Position numbers and translations under genes: made by a program
Notes under the pieces: generated by a model
The model's database searches: none
Seen by the model: only the letters and a program-made list of their open reading frames with translations
Told to the model about the DNA's origin: nothing
Shown: positions 1 through 5,443 of the stretch, piece after piece
How the letters are laid out: the number at the start of each line of letters is the position of its first letter
Position numbering within the stretch: position 1 is the first letter of the stretch
Origin: Acidobacteriota bacterium
Lineage (GTDB): Bacteria; Acidobacteriota; Terriglobia; 20CM-2-55-15
Assembly (NCBI GenBank): GCA_003222755.1
Contig: QHXA01000124.1
Location: 1-10,167 of the forward strand
Reading direction: 5' to 3'
Length of the DNA: 10,167 nucleotides

Positions 1-277
1 TTCCCTTTTGTTCCGGCTCAGATCCCAATCTCGGATGACCGTCAGGCCAGCGGGGGGTTGGCTTCGAAGGGCCGGCGGGTTGTTGACCGCGACCACCGCG
101 TCCGCCTTGCTGGCCACGGGCACCGAATCCACCTTGGCGTTGCCCTTGTGTGTCTCCCTGCGGCTGGGGCTGGCCTTGGGGCTGTTGGCCTTGAGCTTTC
201 AACAATGACGGCAGCACCAAGACAGTGATGAGCGCCAGCCCTAGGGCTGAACACACAATGATCAAACGATGACGCAT
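1..277 (-). CDS. Exported protein with PRWPDG motif, partial (C-terminus beyond left edge)
   Basis: The frame opens at an ATG (277-275), preceded on the minus strand by GGAGG (289-285) with a 7-nt gap. It stays open for 92 codons to the window edge. An ATG 5 bases upstream (282) hits a stop after six codons, so 277 is the start. Residues 1-28 look like a signal peptide (basic MRHR, then a hydrophobic core ending at LLKAQG). Residues 29-70 are a Gln/Gly/Arg-rich low-complexity stretch. Residues 74-85 read TPRWPDGHPRLG, nearly the same as TPRWPDGQPRLG at residues 141-152 of the two-domain protein at 906-2024. I infer that the missing part is the same C-terminal module, here without a DUF6152 domain. 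It is the last visible gene of a co-oriented minus-strand trio. Function unknown; probably periplasmic or outer-surface. Confidence 0.72.
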   Translation of the reverse strand, partial: MRHRLIIVCSALGLALITVLVLPSLLKAQGQQPQGQPQPQGDTQGQRQGGFGARGQQGGRGGRGQQPAGPSKPTPRWPDGHPRLGSEPEQKG

Positions 278-332
278 CTCATGACCTCCGGATCCAATTT
301 GTAGGGCTTGGCGCTGTAACGAAACAAATCCC

Positions 333-396
333 GAAATCCGAAATTGCAGATTGGACTCTGTGAAGTGTCCCCGTCCGATCTGCTATTTCGGATTTC
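333..396. repeat. Palindromic repeat, 24-bp arms (copy 1 of a two-copy family)
   Basis: The left arm (333-356, starting GAAATCCGAAAT) and right arm (373-396, ending TTTCGGATTTC) are inverted copies that match at 22 of 24 positions. The loop is 16 nt (357-372). The hairpin lies 14 nt past the stop of the DUF6152 gene at 410-814, so the transcript of that gene would fold there. There is no T-run after it on either strand, so it is not a classical intrinsic terminator. The right half and its flank (373-409) align with 3916-3951 at about 31 of 37 positions, counted by eye, which makes this a repeat family rather than a chance stem. Confidence 0.8.
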
Positions 397-409
397 AGAT
401 ATTGAAATT

Positions 410-814
410 CTAGGGTGTTTCGGCTTCGCTGGATGCCGCGCCCAATTTCTTGCCAGTGCTGACCATGGTCACGCTCCTGGCATTGCCGCGCTTGGTTCCA
501 TTTTTCGCCAGAGTACCGGCGACTTCAACTTCGTCACCAAGCTTCATTGTTGTGCGAGTCCAGCCACGGCCCTGGAGACCATGCGGGGGGCCCATTTCAA
601 AGCCCCAGTTCTCCACGGCGCCGTCGGGTTTCTTCACATCGATATAGAACCAAACGTGCGGGTTGGTCCATTCGATCTTCGTAACGTAGCCTTTCATGGT
701 AACCGGCTTGTTCGCATCAAACTCTGCCGCAAACGAATGGTGTGCTATTGCCGGAGCCACCGACGCGATCACACCAAGAGCGAGGGCAAAGAAAACGACT
801 ACGCCTTTTCTCAT
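410..814 (-). CDS. DUF6152 family exported protein, single-domain
   Basis: A 134-residue protein starting at ATG 814, behind AGGAGG (827-822) with a 7-nt gap. Residues 1-24 form a signal peptide (basic MRKG, hydrophobic core, APAIA cleavage site). The mature protein starts HHSFAAEFD. The rest is a typical DUF6152 domain: KPVTMKGYVTKIEWTNPHVW (37-56), VENWGFEMGPP (67-77), GWTRTTMKLGD (84-94) and NARSVTM (111-117). This family is common in Acidobacteriota and Gammaproteobacteria; its biochemical role is not known to me. The conserved N-terminal histidine pair after cleavage is a family feature and might bind metal, but that is inference. It follows the two-domain paralogue at 906-2024 by a 91-bp gap and the domain is similar to residues 25-121 there. 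Complete; no sign of damage. Confidence 0.9.
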   Translation of the reverse strand: MRKGVVVFFALALGVIASVAPAIAHHSFAAEFDANKPVTMKGYVTKIEWTNPHVWFYIDVKKPDGAVENWGFEMGPPHGLQGRGWTRTTMKLGDEVEVAGTLAKNGTKRGNARSVTMVSTGKKLGAASSEAETP

Positions 815-829
815 CGAGATTCCTCCTCA

Positions 830-889
830 TGCGGGCTGAGGCCCGCAGCCTACATCAATTGGAACGAGCTTTACGGGCCTGCGACCCGT
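830..889. repeat. Two small GC-rich hairpins in the gap between DUF6152 genes
   Basis: TGCGGGC (830-836) and GCCCGCA (841-847) form a perfect 7-bp stem with a 4-nt loop. ACGGG (873-877) and CCCGT (885-889) form a 5-bp stem with a 7-nt loop. Both lie in the 91-bp space between the stop of the upstream gene (906) and the start of the downstream one (814). The first stem stands just upstream of the AGGAGG ribosome site. They could be dispersed REP-like sequence or an mRNA processing or stabilising element. Only one copy is visible here. Confidence 0.5.
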
Positions 890-905
890 CTGTACGAATT
901 AAAAG

Positions 906-2024
906 CTAAGGCCTATTGTCCTGACAATAATAGATCGGCAGTTCCTCGCCCGCAATCCACTTCAAGTTCCAGCCGCTGGTCCACGTTTTGGTGTACGCCC
1001 CTGGATCGTCAATTGTTACTTCATATTTCAAGGTATTCATGTCCGTACGCGTGAACCGCTCAATCAGATGAAGTTGTTCGGTATGTGGAAGGCCGCCATT
1101 GGTGAACCAAAACTTCTCGTTGAAACCTTTCGTGTCGACCACGAGACTATCGCCTTCCCACTTCCCGACAGCGCGTCCGTAGTAGAGTGGGTTATCCGCG
1201 TCGCCACGAATCTGCCCCTGTTGAGGCCGCCCGTCGGTATAGATAATCCGGTAATTGCGATTTCCACTACCGATCAGAACGAAAATCCGCCTGCGATCCC
1301 GGTCTTCGCTGAATTGAAGCCCATAGGGCAATTGGAACTGTCGTGGACCGCCGGGAGGCATACAGTACAAAAACAAAGGATCGTCTTTGAGGAGGTTGCG
1401 CTGTCGCAGTTCGAACAAATCTCGCGCCCATTTTTGTAAAGGGGCGACCTTATCAACGTCGGCGACATTCTTCAGCAGCCCATACGCATCAACAGCTACG
1501 TTTGCGCCGGTCTGTATCAGAGCGGTTGCGGTTGGGGCGCCCCAATAACCGGTTTGTCCAGGCGGAGGACCCAGTCTGGGTTGACCATCGGGCCATCGAG
1601 GCGTCGGGCCAGTAGCGGCATTGGCTGCCGGTTTGGGCGGAGTCGCTCCGTCGAAAAGTTTTTTATTCGTGTTCGCCATCACGACCGAGTTGGCCCAAAC
1701 CTGCCGGCTCCCGTTCCGCGCCGCAATCCCCTGCACCGTGAGCGCATCGCCCGGCTTGACTGCATCGCGAGTCCAACCGGCCCTTCCGAGATCAATGGGG
1801 CTTTCCAGCTCAACGGCCCAATTCGCTTGCGAATTCCCATTCTGTACATTCATGAAAATATGTACATGGGGATTCGCCCAATCGAGCTTTGTTACAGTAC
1901 CTTTCAGGGTCATCGGTTTCTTGTCGTCGAACTTTGCCAGGATCTCGTGATGTGCTATCAAAGGCCGAGCCGCTAAAAAGATGGCAAATCCTACGGCCAG
2001 TAGACCGTAGATACGGTACTTCAT
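906..2024 (-). CDS. Two-domain exported protein: DUF6152 plus PRWPDG-type C-terminal module
   Basis: 372 residues from ATG 2024. A longer frame (to 2084) exists, but AGGAGGAG at 2038-2031 with a 6-nt gap and the signal peptide (MKYRIYGLLAVGFAIFLAAR, cleavage after PLIA, mature HHEILAKFDD) fix the start at 2024. Residues 25-121 are a DUF6152 domain (WANPHVHIFMNV, GWTRDAVKPGD, ANSVVMAN). Residues 122-140 are an Ala/Pro-rich linker. Residues 141-372 are a second module: TPRWPDGQPRLG, LFLYCMPPGGPRQ, KWEGDSLVVDTKGFN (288-302), LHLIERFTRTD (318-328) and a YYCQDNRP tail. Proteins with this second module occur in many Acidobacteriota; their activity is unknown to me. Cysteines at 221 and 367 might pair after export. 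It leads the minus-strand trio and has its own strong promoter at 2050-2078. Confidence 0.88.
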   Translation of the reverse strand: MKYRIYGLLAVGFAIFLAARPLIAHHEILAKFDDKKPMTLKGTVTKLDWANPHVHIFMNVQNGNSQANWAVELESPIDLGRAGWTRDAVKPGDALTVQGIAARNGSRQVWANSVVMANTNKKLFDGATPPKPAANAATGPTPRWPDGQPRLGPPPGQTGYWGAPTATALIQTGANVAVDAYGLLKNVADVDKVAPLQKWARDLFELRQRNLLKDDPLFLYCMPPGGPRQFQLPYGLQFSEDRDRRRIFVLIGSGNRNYRIIYTDGRPQQGQIRGDADNPLYYGRAVGKWEGDSLVVDTKGFNEKFWFTNGGLPHTEQLHLIERFTRTDMNTLKYEVTIDDPGAYTKTWTSGWNLKWIAGEELPIYYCQDNRP

Positions 2025-2049
2025 GATTAACTCCTCCTGCTGTCGGGAC

Positions 2050-2078
2050 TGTTTACAGGAACCACGCTGATATGTCAA
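2050..2078 (-). promoter_or_regulatory. Sigma-70 type promoter for the two-domain DUF6152 gene
   Basis: On the minus strand, TTGACA (2078-2073) is followed after exactly 17 nt by TAAACA (2055-2050). Transcription should start near 2043, leaving a leader of about 19 nt that contains the AGGAGGAG ribosome site. The -35 box overlaps the space just before the plus-strand CPXCG gene (ATG 2096), so the two genes share a short divergent region. Confidence 0.65.
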
Positions 2079-2095
2079 TACCACACTAAAAACTT

Positions 2096-2272
2096 ATGGA
2101 ACACTTCTTCAGATGTCCTAACTGCGGCGAGCAGATCTCGATCGTCCTCGATATGTCGGTTCGAAGCCAAACATATATCGAAGACTGCGAAGTCTGTTGC
2201 CGCCCGATACAAATTAGGTACGTGGTTCACCATGACGACATCGTCGAATTCCAGGCGCAGACGGCGAAGTAG
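2096..2272 (+). CDS. CPXCG motif-containing cysteine-rich protein (58 aa)
   Basis: A 58-residue frame from ATG 2096 to TAG 2270-2272. An in-frame TAA lies two codons upstream, so no earlier start is possible. The product starts MEHFFRCPNCGEQI, with CPNCG at residues 7-11, and later has YIEDCEVCCRPIQIRY, with the second cysteine set CEVCC (residues 31-35). The two C-x2-C pairs, their spacing and the YIEDC.VCCRPI signature are those of the small Cys_rich_CPXG family, presumed to bind a zinc ion. Function unknown. There is no clear Shine-Dalgarno sequence before the ATG, so expression may be weak or leaderless. It lies between the divergent DUF6152 promoter and a converging dehydrogenase remnant. 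Confidence 0.85.
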   Translation: MEHFFRCPNCGEQISIVLDMSVRSQTYIEDCEVCCRPIQIRYVVHHDDIVEFQAQTAK

Positions 2273-2275
2273 GTT

Positions 2276-2380
2276 TGATGGAGTGCCGGAAGCGGCGAAC
2301 ACGATGTACTGCTTGCCGCGATGCATATAGCTGAGCGGCAATCCGGACTGCGGGCCAAACGGAAGTTTCGCTTCCCATCT
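2276..2380 (-). pseudogene. Remnant of a PQQ-type dehydrogenase C-terminus
   Basis: The minus strand encodes, in one frame, WEAKLPFGPQSGLPLSYMHR followed by GKQYIVFAASG. This pattern (aromatic-E-A-x-LP, then GKQYIV-A-GG near the end) is the usual last blade of quinoprotein glucose/alcohol dehydrogenases that bind pyrroloquinoline quinone. The remainder of such a protein (about 500-700 residues) is absent: upstream sequence in the same frame is not recognisable, and a plus-strand promoter lies there. The open frame continues to 2075, but that part is antisense to the CPXCG gene. I read it as a relic. A short unrelated protein with a chance match is possible but less likely. Confidence 0.5.
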
Positions 2381-2411
2381 GAAGTGGGCTCGACAATATT
2401 CGACACGTTCC

Positions 2412-2440
2412 TTGAAGTCAAGAACCCGTGTTGATATAAA
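2412..2440 (+). promoter_or_regulatory. Sigma-70 type promoter for the NHL-repeat gene
   Basis: TTGAAG (2412-2417) is followed after exactly 17 nt by TATAAA (2435-2440). Transcription would start near 2447, giving a leader of about 66 nt before the GTG start at 2513. That leader contains the 18-bp palindrome at 2479-2496. Confidence 0.55.
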
Positions 2441-2478
2441 ATGCCCGCAGCAAATCGTTTCCTCAATCAACTGTAAGG

Positions 2479-2496
2479 GGACGGTCGCGACCGTCC
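2479..2496. promoter_or_regulatory. 18-bp perfect palindrome in the leader of the NHL-repeat gene
   Basis: GGACGGTCGCGACCGTCC is a perfect palindrome with no spacer. It sits 16 nt before the GTG start at 2513 and 5 nt before the AGGAGG ribosome site (2502-2507). It could be an operator for a dimeric regulator. In RNA, its right end GTCCT (2493-2497) can also pair with AGGAC (2505-2509), which overlaps the ribosome site, so two folds compete. A dispersed palindromic repeat is a third possibility. Confidence 0.55.
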
Positions 2497-2512
2497 TATT
2501 TAGGAGGACAGC

Positions 2513-3838
2513 GTGAAACGTAATCTCTACGTCGGTGTGATCTTTCTGACGCTGCTCGGCACACTTGCGGTAGCCAGCGTCGTGTTGCAGAAGCGGGCTG
2601 CGGTGGAAGCCGCAGGAGTCATGGCCCCGCGCTTTGAAGTCGATCCTCTATGGCCGAAGCCGCTTCCGAACCATTGGATTCTCGGCCAGACCATCGGTGT
2701 TTCCGTGGATGCGCAAGAACACGTTTGGATCATCCACCGCGCCGGCTCGCTCGAAGCAGGCGAGGTGCATGCCACCACCAAGCCGCCGATCGCGCAGTGC
2801 TGCGCGGCGGCCCCGCCTATCCTGCAATTCGATCAAGAAGGCAATCTGATCTCGAGTTGGGGCGGCCCTGGACAAGGCTACGACTGGCCGGATTCAAATC
2901 ACGGCATCACCATTGACTACAAAGGCTACGTGTGGATCGGTGGAAACGGCGTCGGCACACCGCCCGGCGGTGCCGCAGCCGGCGGGCGCGGACAGCGAGC
3001 CGCCGCTCCTCGGGGCGAGGCTGCTCGGGGCGAGGCTGCCCCCGCACGTACAGGTCAAGAACAAAATGAGGAGCAGGCCGGCGGTGCGCTGGGTTACACG
3101 AACGACGCGATGATCCTGAAGTTCACGCAGGCCGGAAAATTTCTCATGCAGATCGGTAAGCCGGGCCAGAGCAAAGGCAGCAACGATGTGGAGAACCTGC
3201 GCCGGCCCGCCAAGATCTTCGTTGATAAAAAAGAAAATGAGGCGTACATCGCGGATGGCTACGGCAATCACCGCGTGATCGTCTACGATGCGGATACCGG
3301 AAAATACAAGCGGCATTGGGGCGCCTATGGCAACAAGCCGAGCGATGCAAACCTCGGCCCATACAATCCGGACGCGCCGCCCGCTCAACAGTTCCGCAAT
3401 CCCGTCCATTGCGCCGATCTCTCCGTCGATCGCTTGTTATACGTGTGCGATCGCGCAAATGATCGGATTCAGGTGTTCAAGCCCGATGGAACTTTTGTGA
3501 AGGAAGCATTCTTCGAGAAACGGACGCTCGGCTCGGGCTCCGCGTGGGACATCGCATTCTCAAGGGATGCGCAGCAAAAGTACATTTACCTTACCGATGG
3601 CGAAAACGATCGCGTGCACATCATCGATCGTGACTCTCTACAAGTGCTGACCACTTTCGGCGAAGGCGGCCGGCAACCCGGGATGTTCTATGGCGTGCAC
3701 AGTATCGCCACCGATTCGAAGGGCAACATCTACACAACCGAAACCTATCGTGGTCAGCGTGTGCAGCGGTTCCTGTACAAGGGCCTGGCGCCTGTGGCGA
3801 AGGCAGATCAGGGCGTTCTGTGGCCATCGAAGAAATAA
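2513..3838 (+). CDS. NHL-repeat beta-propeller protein, exported
   Basis: 441 residues from GTG 2513, behind AGGAGG (2502-2507) with a 5-nt gap. Residues 1-25 are a signal peptide or N-terminal anchor (MKRN, then a long hydrophobic run). The mature part reads as successive propeller blades: NHWILGQTIGVSVDAQEHVW (53-72), a double cysteine AQCCAAAPPILQFD (94-107), SWGGPGQGYDWPDSNHGITI, AYIADGYGNHRVIVYD, HCADLSVDRLLYVCDRANDR and VHSIATDSKGNIYTTE. This matches secreted six-bladed NHL proteins resembling peptidyl-alpha-hydroxyglycine amidating lyase in fold, widespread in Acidobacteriota. The substrate is unknown and no enzyme activity can be claimed. Residues 147-195 are a low-complexity Gly/Ala/Arg/Glu insert between two blades. 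A long palindrome starts right after the stop. Confidence 0.88.
   Translation: MKRNLYVGVIFLTLLGTLAVASVVLQKRAAVEAAGVMAPRFEVDPLWPKPLPNHWILGQTIGVSVDAQEHVWIIHRAGSLEAGEVHATTKPPIAQCCAAAPPILQFDQEGNLISSWGGPGQGYDWPDSNHGITIDYKGYVWIGGNGVGTPPGGAAAGGRGQRAAAPRGEAARGEAAPARTGQEQNEEQAGGALGYTNDAMILKFTQAGKFLMQIGKPGQSKGSNDVENLRRPAKIFVDKKENEAYIADGYGNHRVIVYDADTGKYKRHWGAYGNKPSDANLGPYNPDAPPAQQFRNPVHCADLSVDRLLYVCDRANDRIQVFKPDGTFVKEAFFEKRTLGSGSAWDIAFSRDAQQKYIYLTDGENDRVHIIDRDSLQVLTTFGEGGRQPGMFYGVHSIATDSKGNIYTTETYRGQRVQRFLYKGLAPVAKADQGVLWPSKK
3009..3038 (+). repeat. 15-bp perfect tandem repeat, two copies, inside the NHL-repeat gene
   Basis: CTCGGGGCGAGGCTG occurs at 3009-3023 and again at 3024-3038. Being a multiple of three it keeps the frame and encodes RGEAA twice (residues 167-176). 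It lies in the low-complexity loop, where length changes should be tolerated by the propeller fold. Confidence 0.9.
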
Positions 3839-3968
3839 TTTGAATTGAACGAATCCTGTAATTTCAAATCCGAAATCTCTAATTGGACTGGCGACAAACG
3901 CACGACAGGCAGTCCAATCTGATACTTCGGATTTCGGATTTGAGATTGCACGATTCGTTCAATTCAAA
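3839..3968. repeat. 130-nt imperfect palindrome (copy 2 of the repeat family) behind the NHL-repeat gene
   Basis: The outer arms (3839-3855 and 3952-3968) are a perfect 17-bp inverted repeat, TTTGAATTGAACGAATC on the left. The next segments (around AAATCCGAAATC on the left and GGATTTCGGATTTG on the right) match at about 19 of 21 positions. After an internal bulge, ATTGGACTG (3882-3890) pairs with CAGTCCAAT (3910-3918). The loop is about 19 nt. The element starts on the base after the TAA stop (3836-3838). It shares the AAATCCGAAAT and GATTGGAC core with 333-396. It resembles a small MITE or REP-type element; no transposase or clear target duplication is visible. The rest of this 231-bp intergenic stretch holds only the start region of the next gene. 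Confidence 0.85.
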
Positions 3969-4023
3969 ATTTCCGGTCACGTCCCTCCCGGCAGCAGTGG
4001 ACTTTCCTCCGATTTGAAATGCC

Positions 4024-4051
4024 CTGAAACGTCCCGCCCCTCTGCTACGAT
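4024..4051 (+). promoter_or_regulatory. Weak promoter candidate for the YncE-like gene
   Basis: CTGAAA (4024-4029), 16 nt, then TACGAT (4046-4051) within TGCTACGAT, which resembles an extended -10 element. Transcription would start near 4058, only about 12 nt before the ATG at 4070. The -35 match is poor, so this is a tentative call. Confidence 0.25.
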
Positions 4052-4069
4052 GGCTGTCGCGAGGTTGAG

Positions 4070-5224
4070 ATGATTTTCAAATATATTCTTGGTCTAATCC
4101 TGACCCTCACCCAGGCACCCCTCCAGACGCTTCCGGGAATGCCGCCTGTGATTAACCCAAGAAACGTGTACAGCGAGGCTACGGCAGGCAAACTCAGTCC
4201 GGCCACTATGGGAGCCCTGTCTCGCGTTTACGTGCCGAATGTCAAGTCGGGCGATGTTTATGTGATCGATCCTTCCATGTTTCAGGTTGTCGATCATTAC
4301 GTCATAGGCGGTAATCCGCAACACGTCATCCCCTCGTGGGACTTGAAGACGCTCTGGGTGGCCGGCAGCGCCGAAAGGAAGCTTTCCGGCATCTTGACTC
4401 CCATCGATCCCAAAACCGGAAAGCCCGGCACGACCATCAAAGTCCCGGATGCATATAACATGTATTTCACACCGGATGGTCAATCGGCAATCGTGGTGGC
4501 CGAGGCCTTGAAGCAGCTTGAATTCCGGGACCCGCACACGATGAAGATCCAGTACACGATTCCTACGTCGCAGTGTTCTGGCGTGAATCATGCGGATTTC
4601 TCGATCGAGGGCTTCTACGCGTTCTTCACTTGCGAGTTTGCGGGGGGCGGACTGGTCAAAATTGATCTGCTGCATCGCAAAATTGTTGGATACCTGAAGC
4701 TCACACAACAGGGTGCTTCTCAGAACGCTGTGACGCATAGCATGCCGCAGGACATTCGCATCTCGCCTGACGGAAAGTTTCTGTTCGTTGCGGATATGCA
4801 AGCGGACGGCGTGTTCCTCATCGACGCTCAGAATTTCAAACAAGCCGGATTTCTTCCAACGGGCCGGGGGGCGCACGGTCTTTATCCCAGCCGTGACGGC
4901 AAGAAACTTTATGTGACGAACCGCGGCACCCACATGGGCGACGTCAAATCGCACGGGCCAGGCAGCATTTCGGTCATTGATTTCGCCACGCAGAAGGTAG
5001 AAAAGACCTGGCCGATTCCCGGCGGCGGCAGCCCCGATATGGGGAACGTCAGCGCGGATGGCAAATTTCTGTGGTTGTCCGGACGTTTCGACAAGGTTGT
5101 TTACGCAATCGACACAACCAGCGGCGCCGTGAAAACGATTGCTGTCGGAACCGAACCGCATGGCCTGACGATCTGGCCTCAACCCGGCCGGTATTCTCTC
5201 GGACATACCGGCGTGATGAGATAG
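4070..5224 (+). CDS. YncE/YVTN-type beta-propeller protein, exported
   Basis: 384 residues from ATG 4070, with GAGG at 4061-4064. Residues 1-20 are a signal peptide (MIFKYILGLILTLTQ). Repeating blades follow the YVTN pattern: SRVYVPNVKSGDVYVIDP (51-68), TLWVAGSAE, YNMYFTPDGQSAIVV, QDIRISPDGKFLFVADM, LYPSRDGKKLYVTNRGT, SADGKFLWLSGRFDKVVYAI and a GTEPHGLTIWPQPGRYSLGH tail. This is the seven-bladed propeller fold shared by YncE-like and cytochrome-d1-like proteins. No CxxCH haem site is present, so it is not a d1-type nitrite reductase. The role is probably ligand or surface binding in the periplasm; the ligand is unknown. It stands 231 bp after the other propeller gene and is closed by an inverted repeat at its stop codon. 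Confidence 0.88.
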   Translation: MIFKYILGLILTLTQAPLQTLPGMPPVINPRNVYSEATAGKLSPATMGALSRVYVPNVKSGDVYVIDPSMFQVVDHYVIGGNPQHVIPSWDLKTLWVAGSAERKLSGILTPIDPKTGKPGTTIKVPDAYNMYFTPDGQSAIVVAEALKQLEFRDPHTMKIQYTIPTSQCSGVNHADFSIEGFYAFFTCEFAGGGLVKIDLLHRKIVGYLKLTQQGASQNAVTHSMPQDIRISPDGKFLFVADMQADGVFLIDAQNFKQAGFLPTGRGAHGLYPSRDGKKLYVTNRGTHMGDVKSHGPGSISVIDFATQKVEKTWPIPGGGSPDMGNVSADGKFLWLSGRFDKVVYAIDTTSGAVKTIAVGTEPHGLTIWPQPGRYSLGHTGVMR

Positions 5225-5282
5225 CCAGAAAAAGGCACAAAATTCACAAAATAGTCTTGAGCGTTTTGTGCCTTTTTGTGGC
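5224..5282. terminator. Inverted repeat, likely bidirectional terminator between converging genes
   Basis: AAAAAGGCACAAAA (5229-5242) and TTTTGTGCCTTTTT (5264-5277) are perfect 14-bp inverted arms. Extending to 5224-5242 and 5264-5282 gives 18 of 19 matches. The loop is 21 nt. The stem is flanked by A on one side and T on the other, as expected for an intrinsic terminator usable on both strands. It starts at the stop codon of the plus-strand propeller gene and faces the minus-strand Rieske remnant. The GC part of the stem is short (GGCAC), so efficiency is uncertain. Confidence 0.6.
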
Positions 5283-5443
5283 TATACCCATCGCGTCTTC
5301 GTACGCTCGTCTGATTTCCTCTGGCTGTCCAGCCTGAAATGCATAACCGGTCAGTTGCGTGCTGAAGATCGGGTGCGCCAACAGTTCGTCCAAAGTGAGA
5401 CCATCCACGAATACGCTTCGATGCGCGATGGGCAACGAAACGC
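5244..5443 (-). pseudogene. Unrecognised C-terminal protein fragment fused behind the Rieske remnant
   Basis: Downstream of the point where the Rieske homology stops, a different minus-strand frame becomes protein-like: VDGLTLDELLAHPIFSTQLT, then GYAFQAGQPEEIRRAYEDAM. It is preceded by an in-frame TGA near 5450 and has no ATG (a TTG lies at 5435), so it has no plausible start of its own. The frame runs through the inverted repeat to 5244, adding a lysine-rich tail. I do not recognise the parent family. It looks like the end of another gene left by a deletion between two neighbouring minus-strand genes. Confidence 0.4.

Noticed and set aside
333..396. CRISPR repeat or intrinsic terminator
   Set aside because: Only one unit is present at this site with no spacers, and no T-run follows the stem on either strand.
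344..1054. Plus-strand open frame of 236 codons
   Set aside because: Antisense to the DUF6152 protein and the end of the two-domain protein, both of which have signal peptides, ribosome sites and family motifs. It also starts inside the palindromic repeat.
2025..2084. N-terminal extension of the two-domain DUF6152 protein from a start at 2084
   Set aside because: The extension would cover the promoter and the AGGAGGAG site and place 20 non-hydrophobic residues before a good signal peptide.
2894..3409. Minus-strand open frame of 171 codons
   Set aside because: Antisense to the middle of the NHL-repeat gene; its composition follows from the opposite strand's codon use.
4094..5206. Long minus-strand open frame of 370 codons
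   Set aside because: It lies entirely antisense to the YncE-like gene, whose plus-strand reading shows clear propeller repeats and a signal peptide. The minus-strand product is Arg/His-rich without recognisable motifs.
4070..5224. Cytochrome d1 nitrite reductase
   Set aside because: The propeller fold is similar, but there is no CxxCH haem c site and none of the d1 haem pocket can be recognised.
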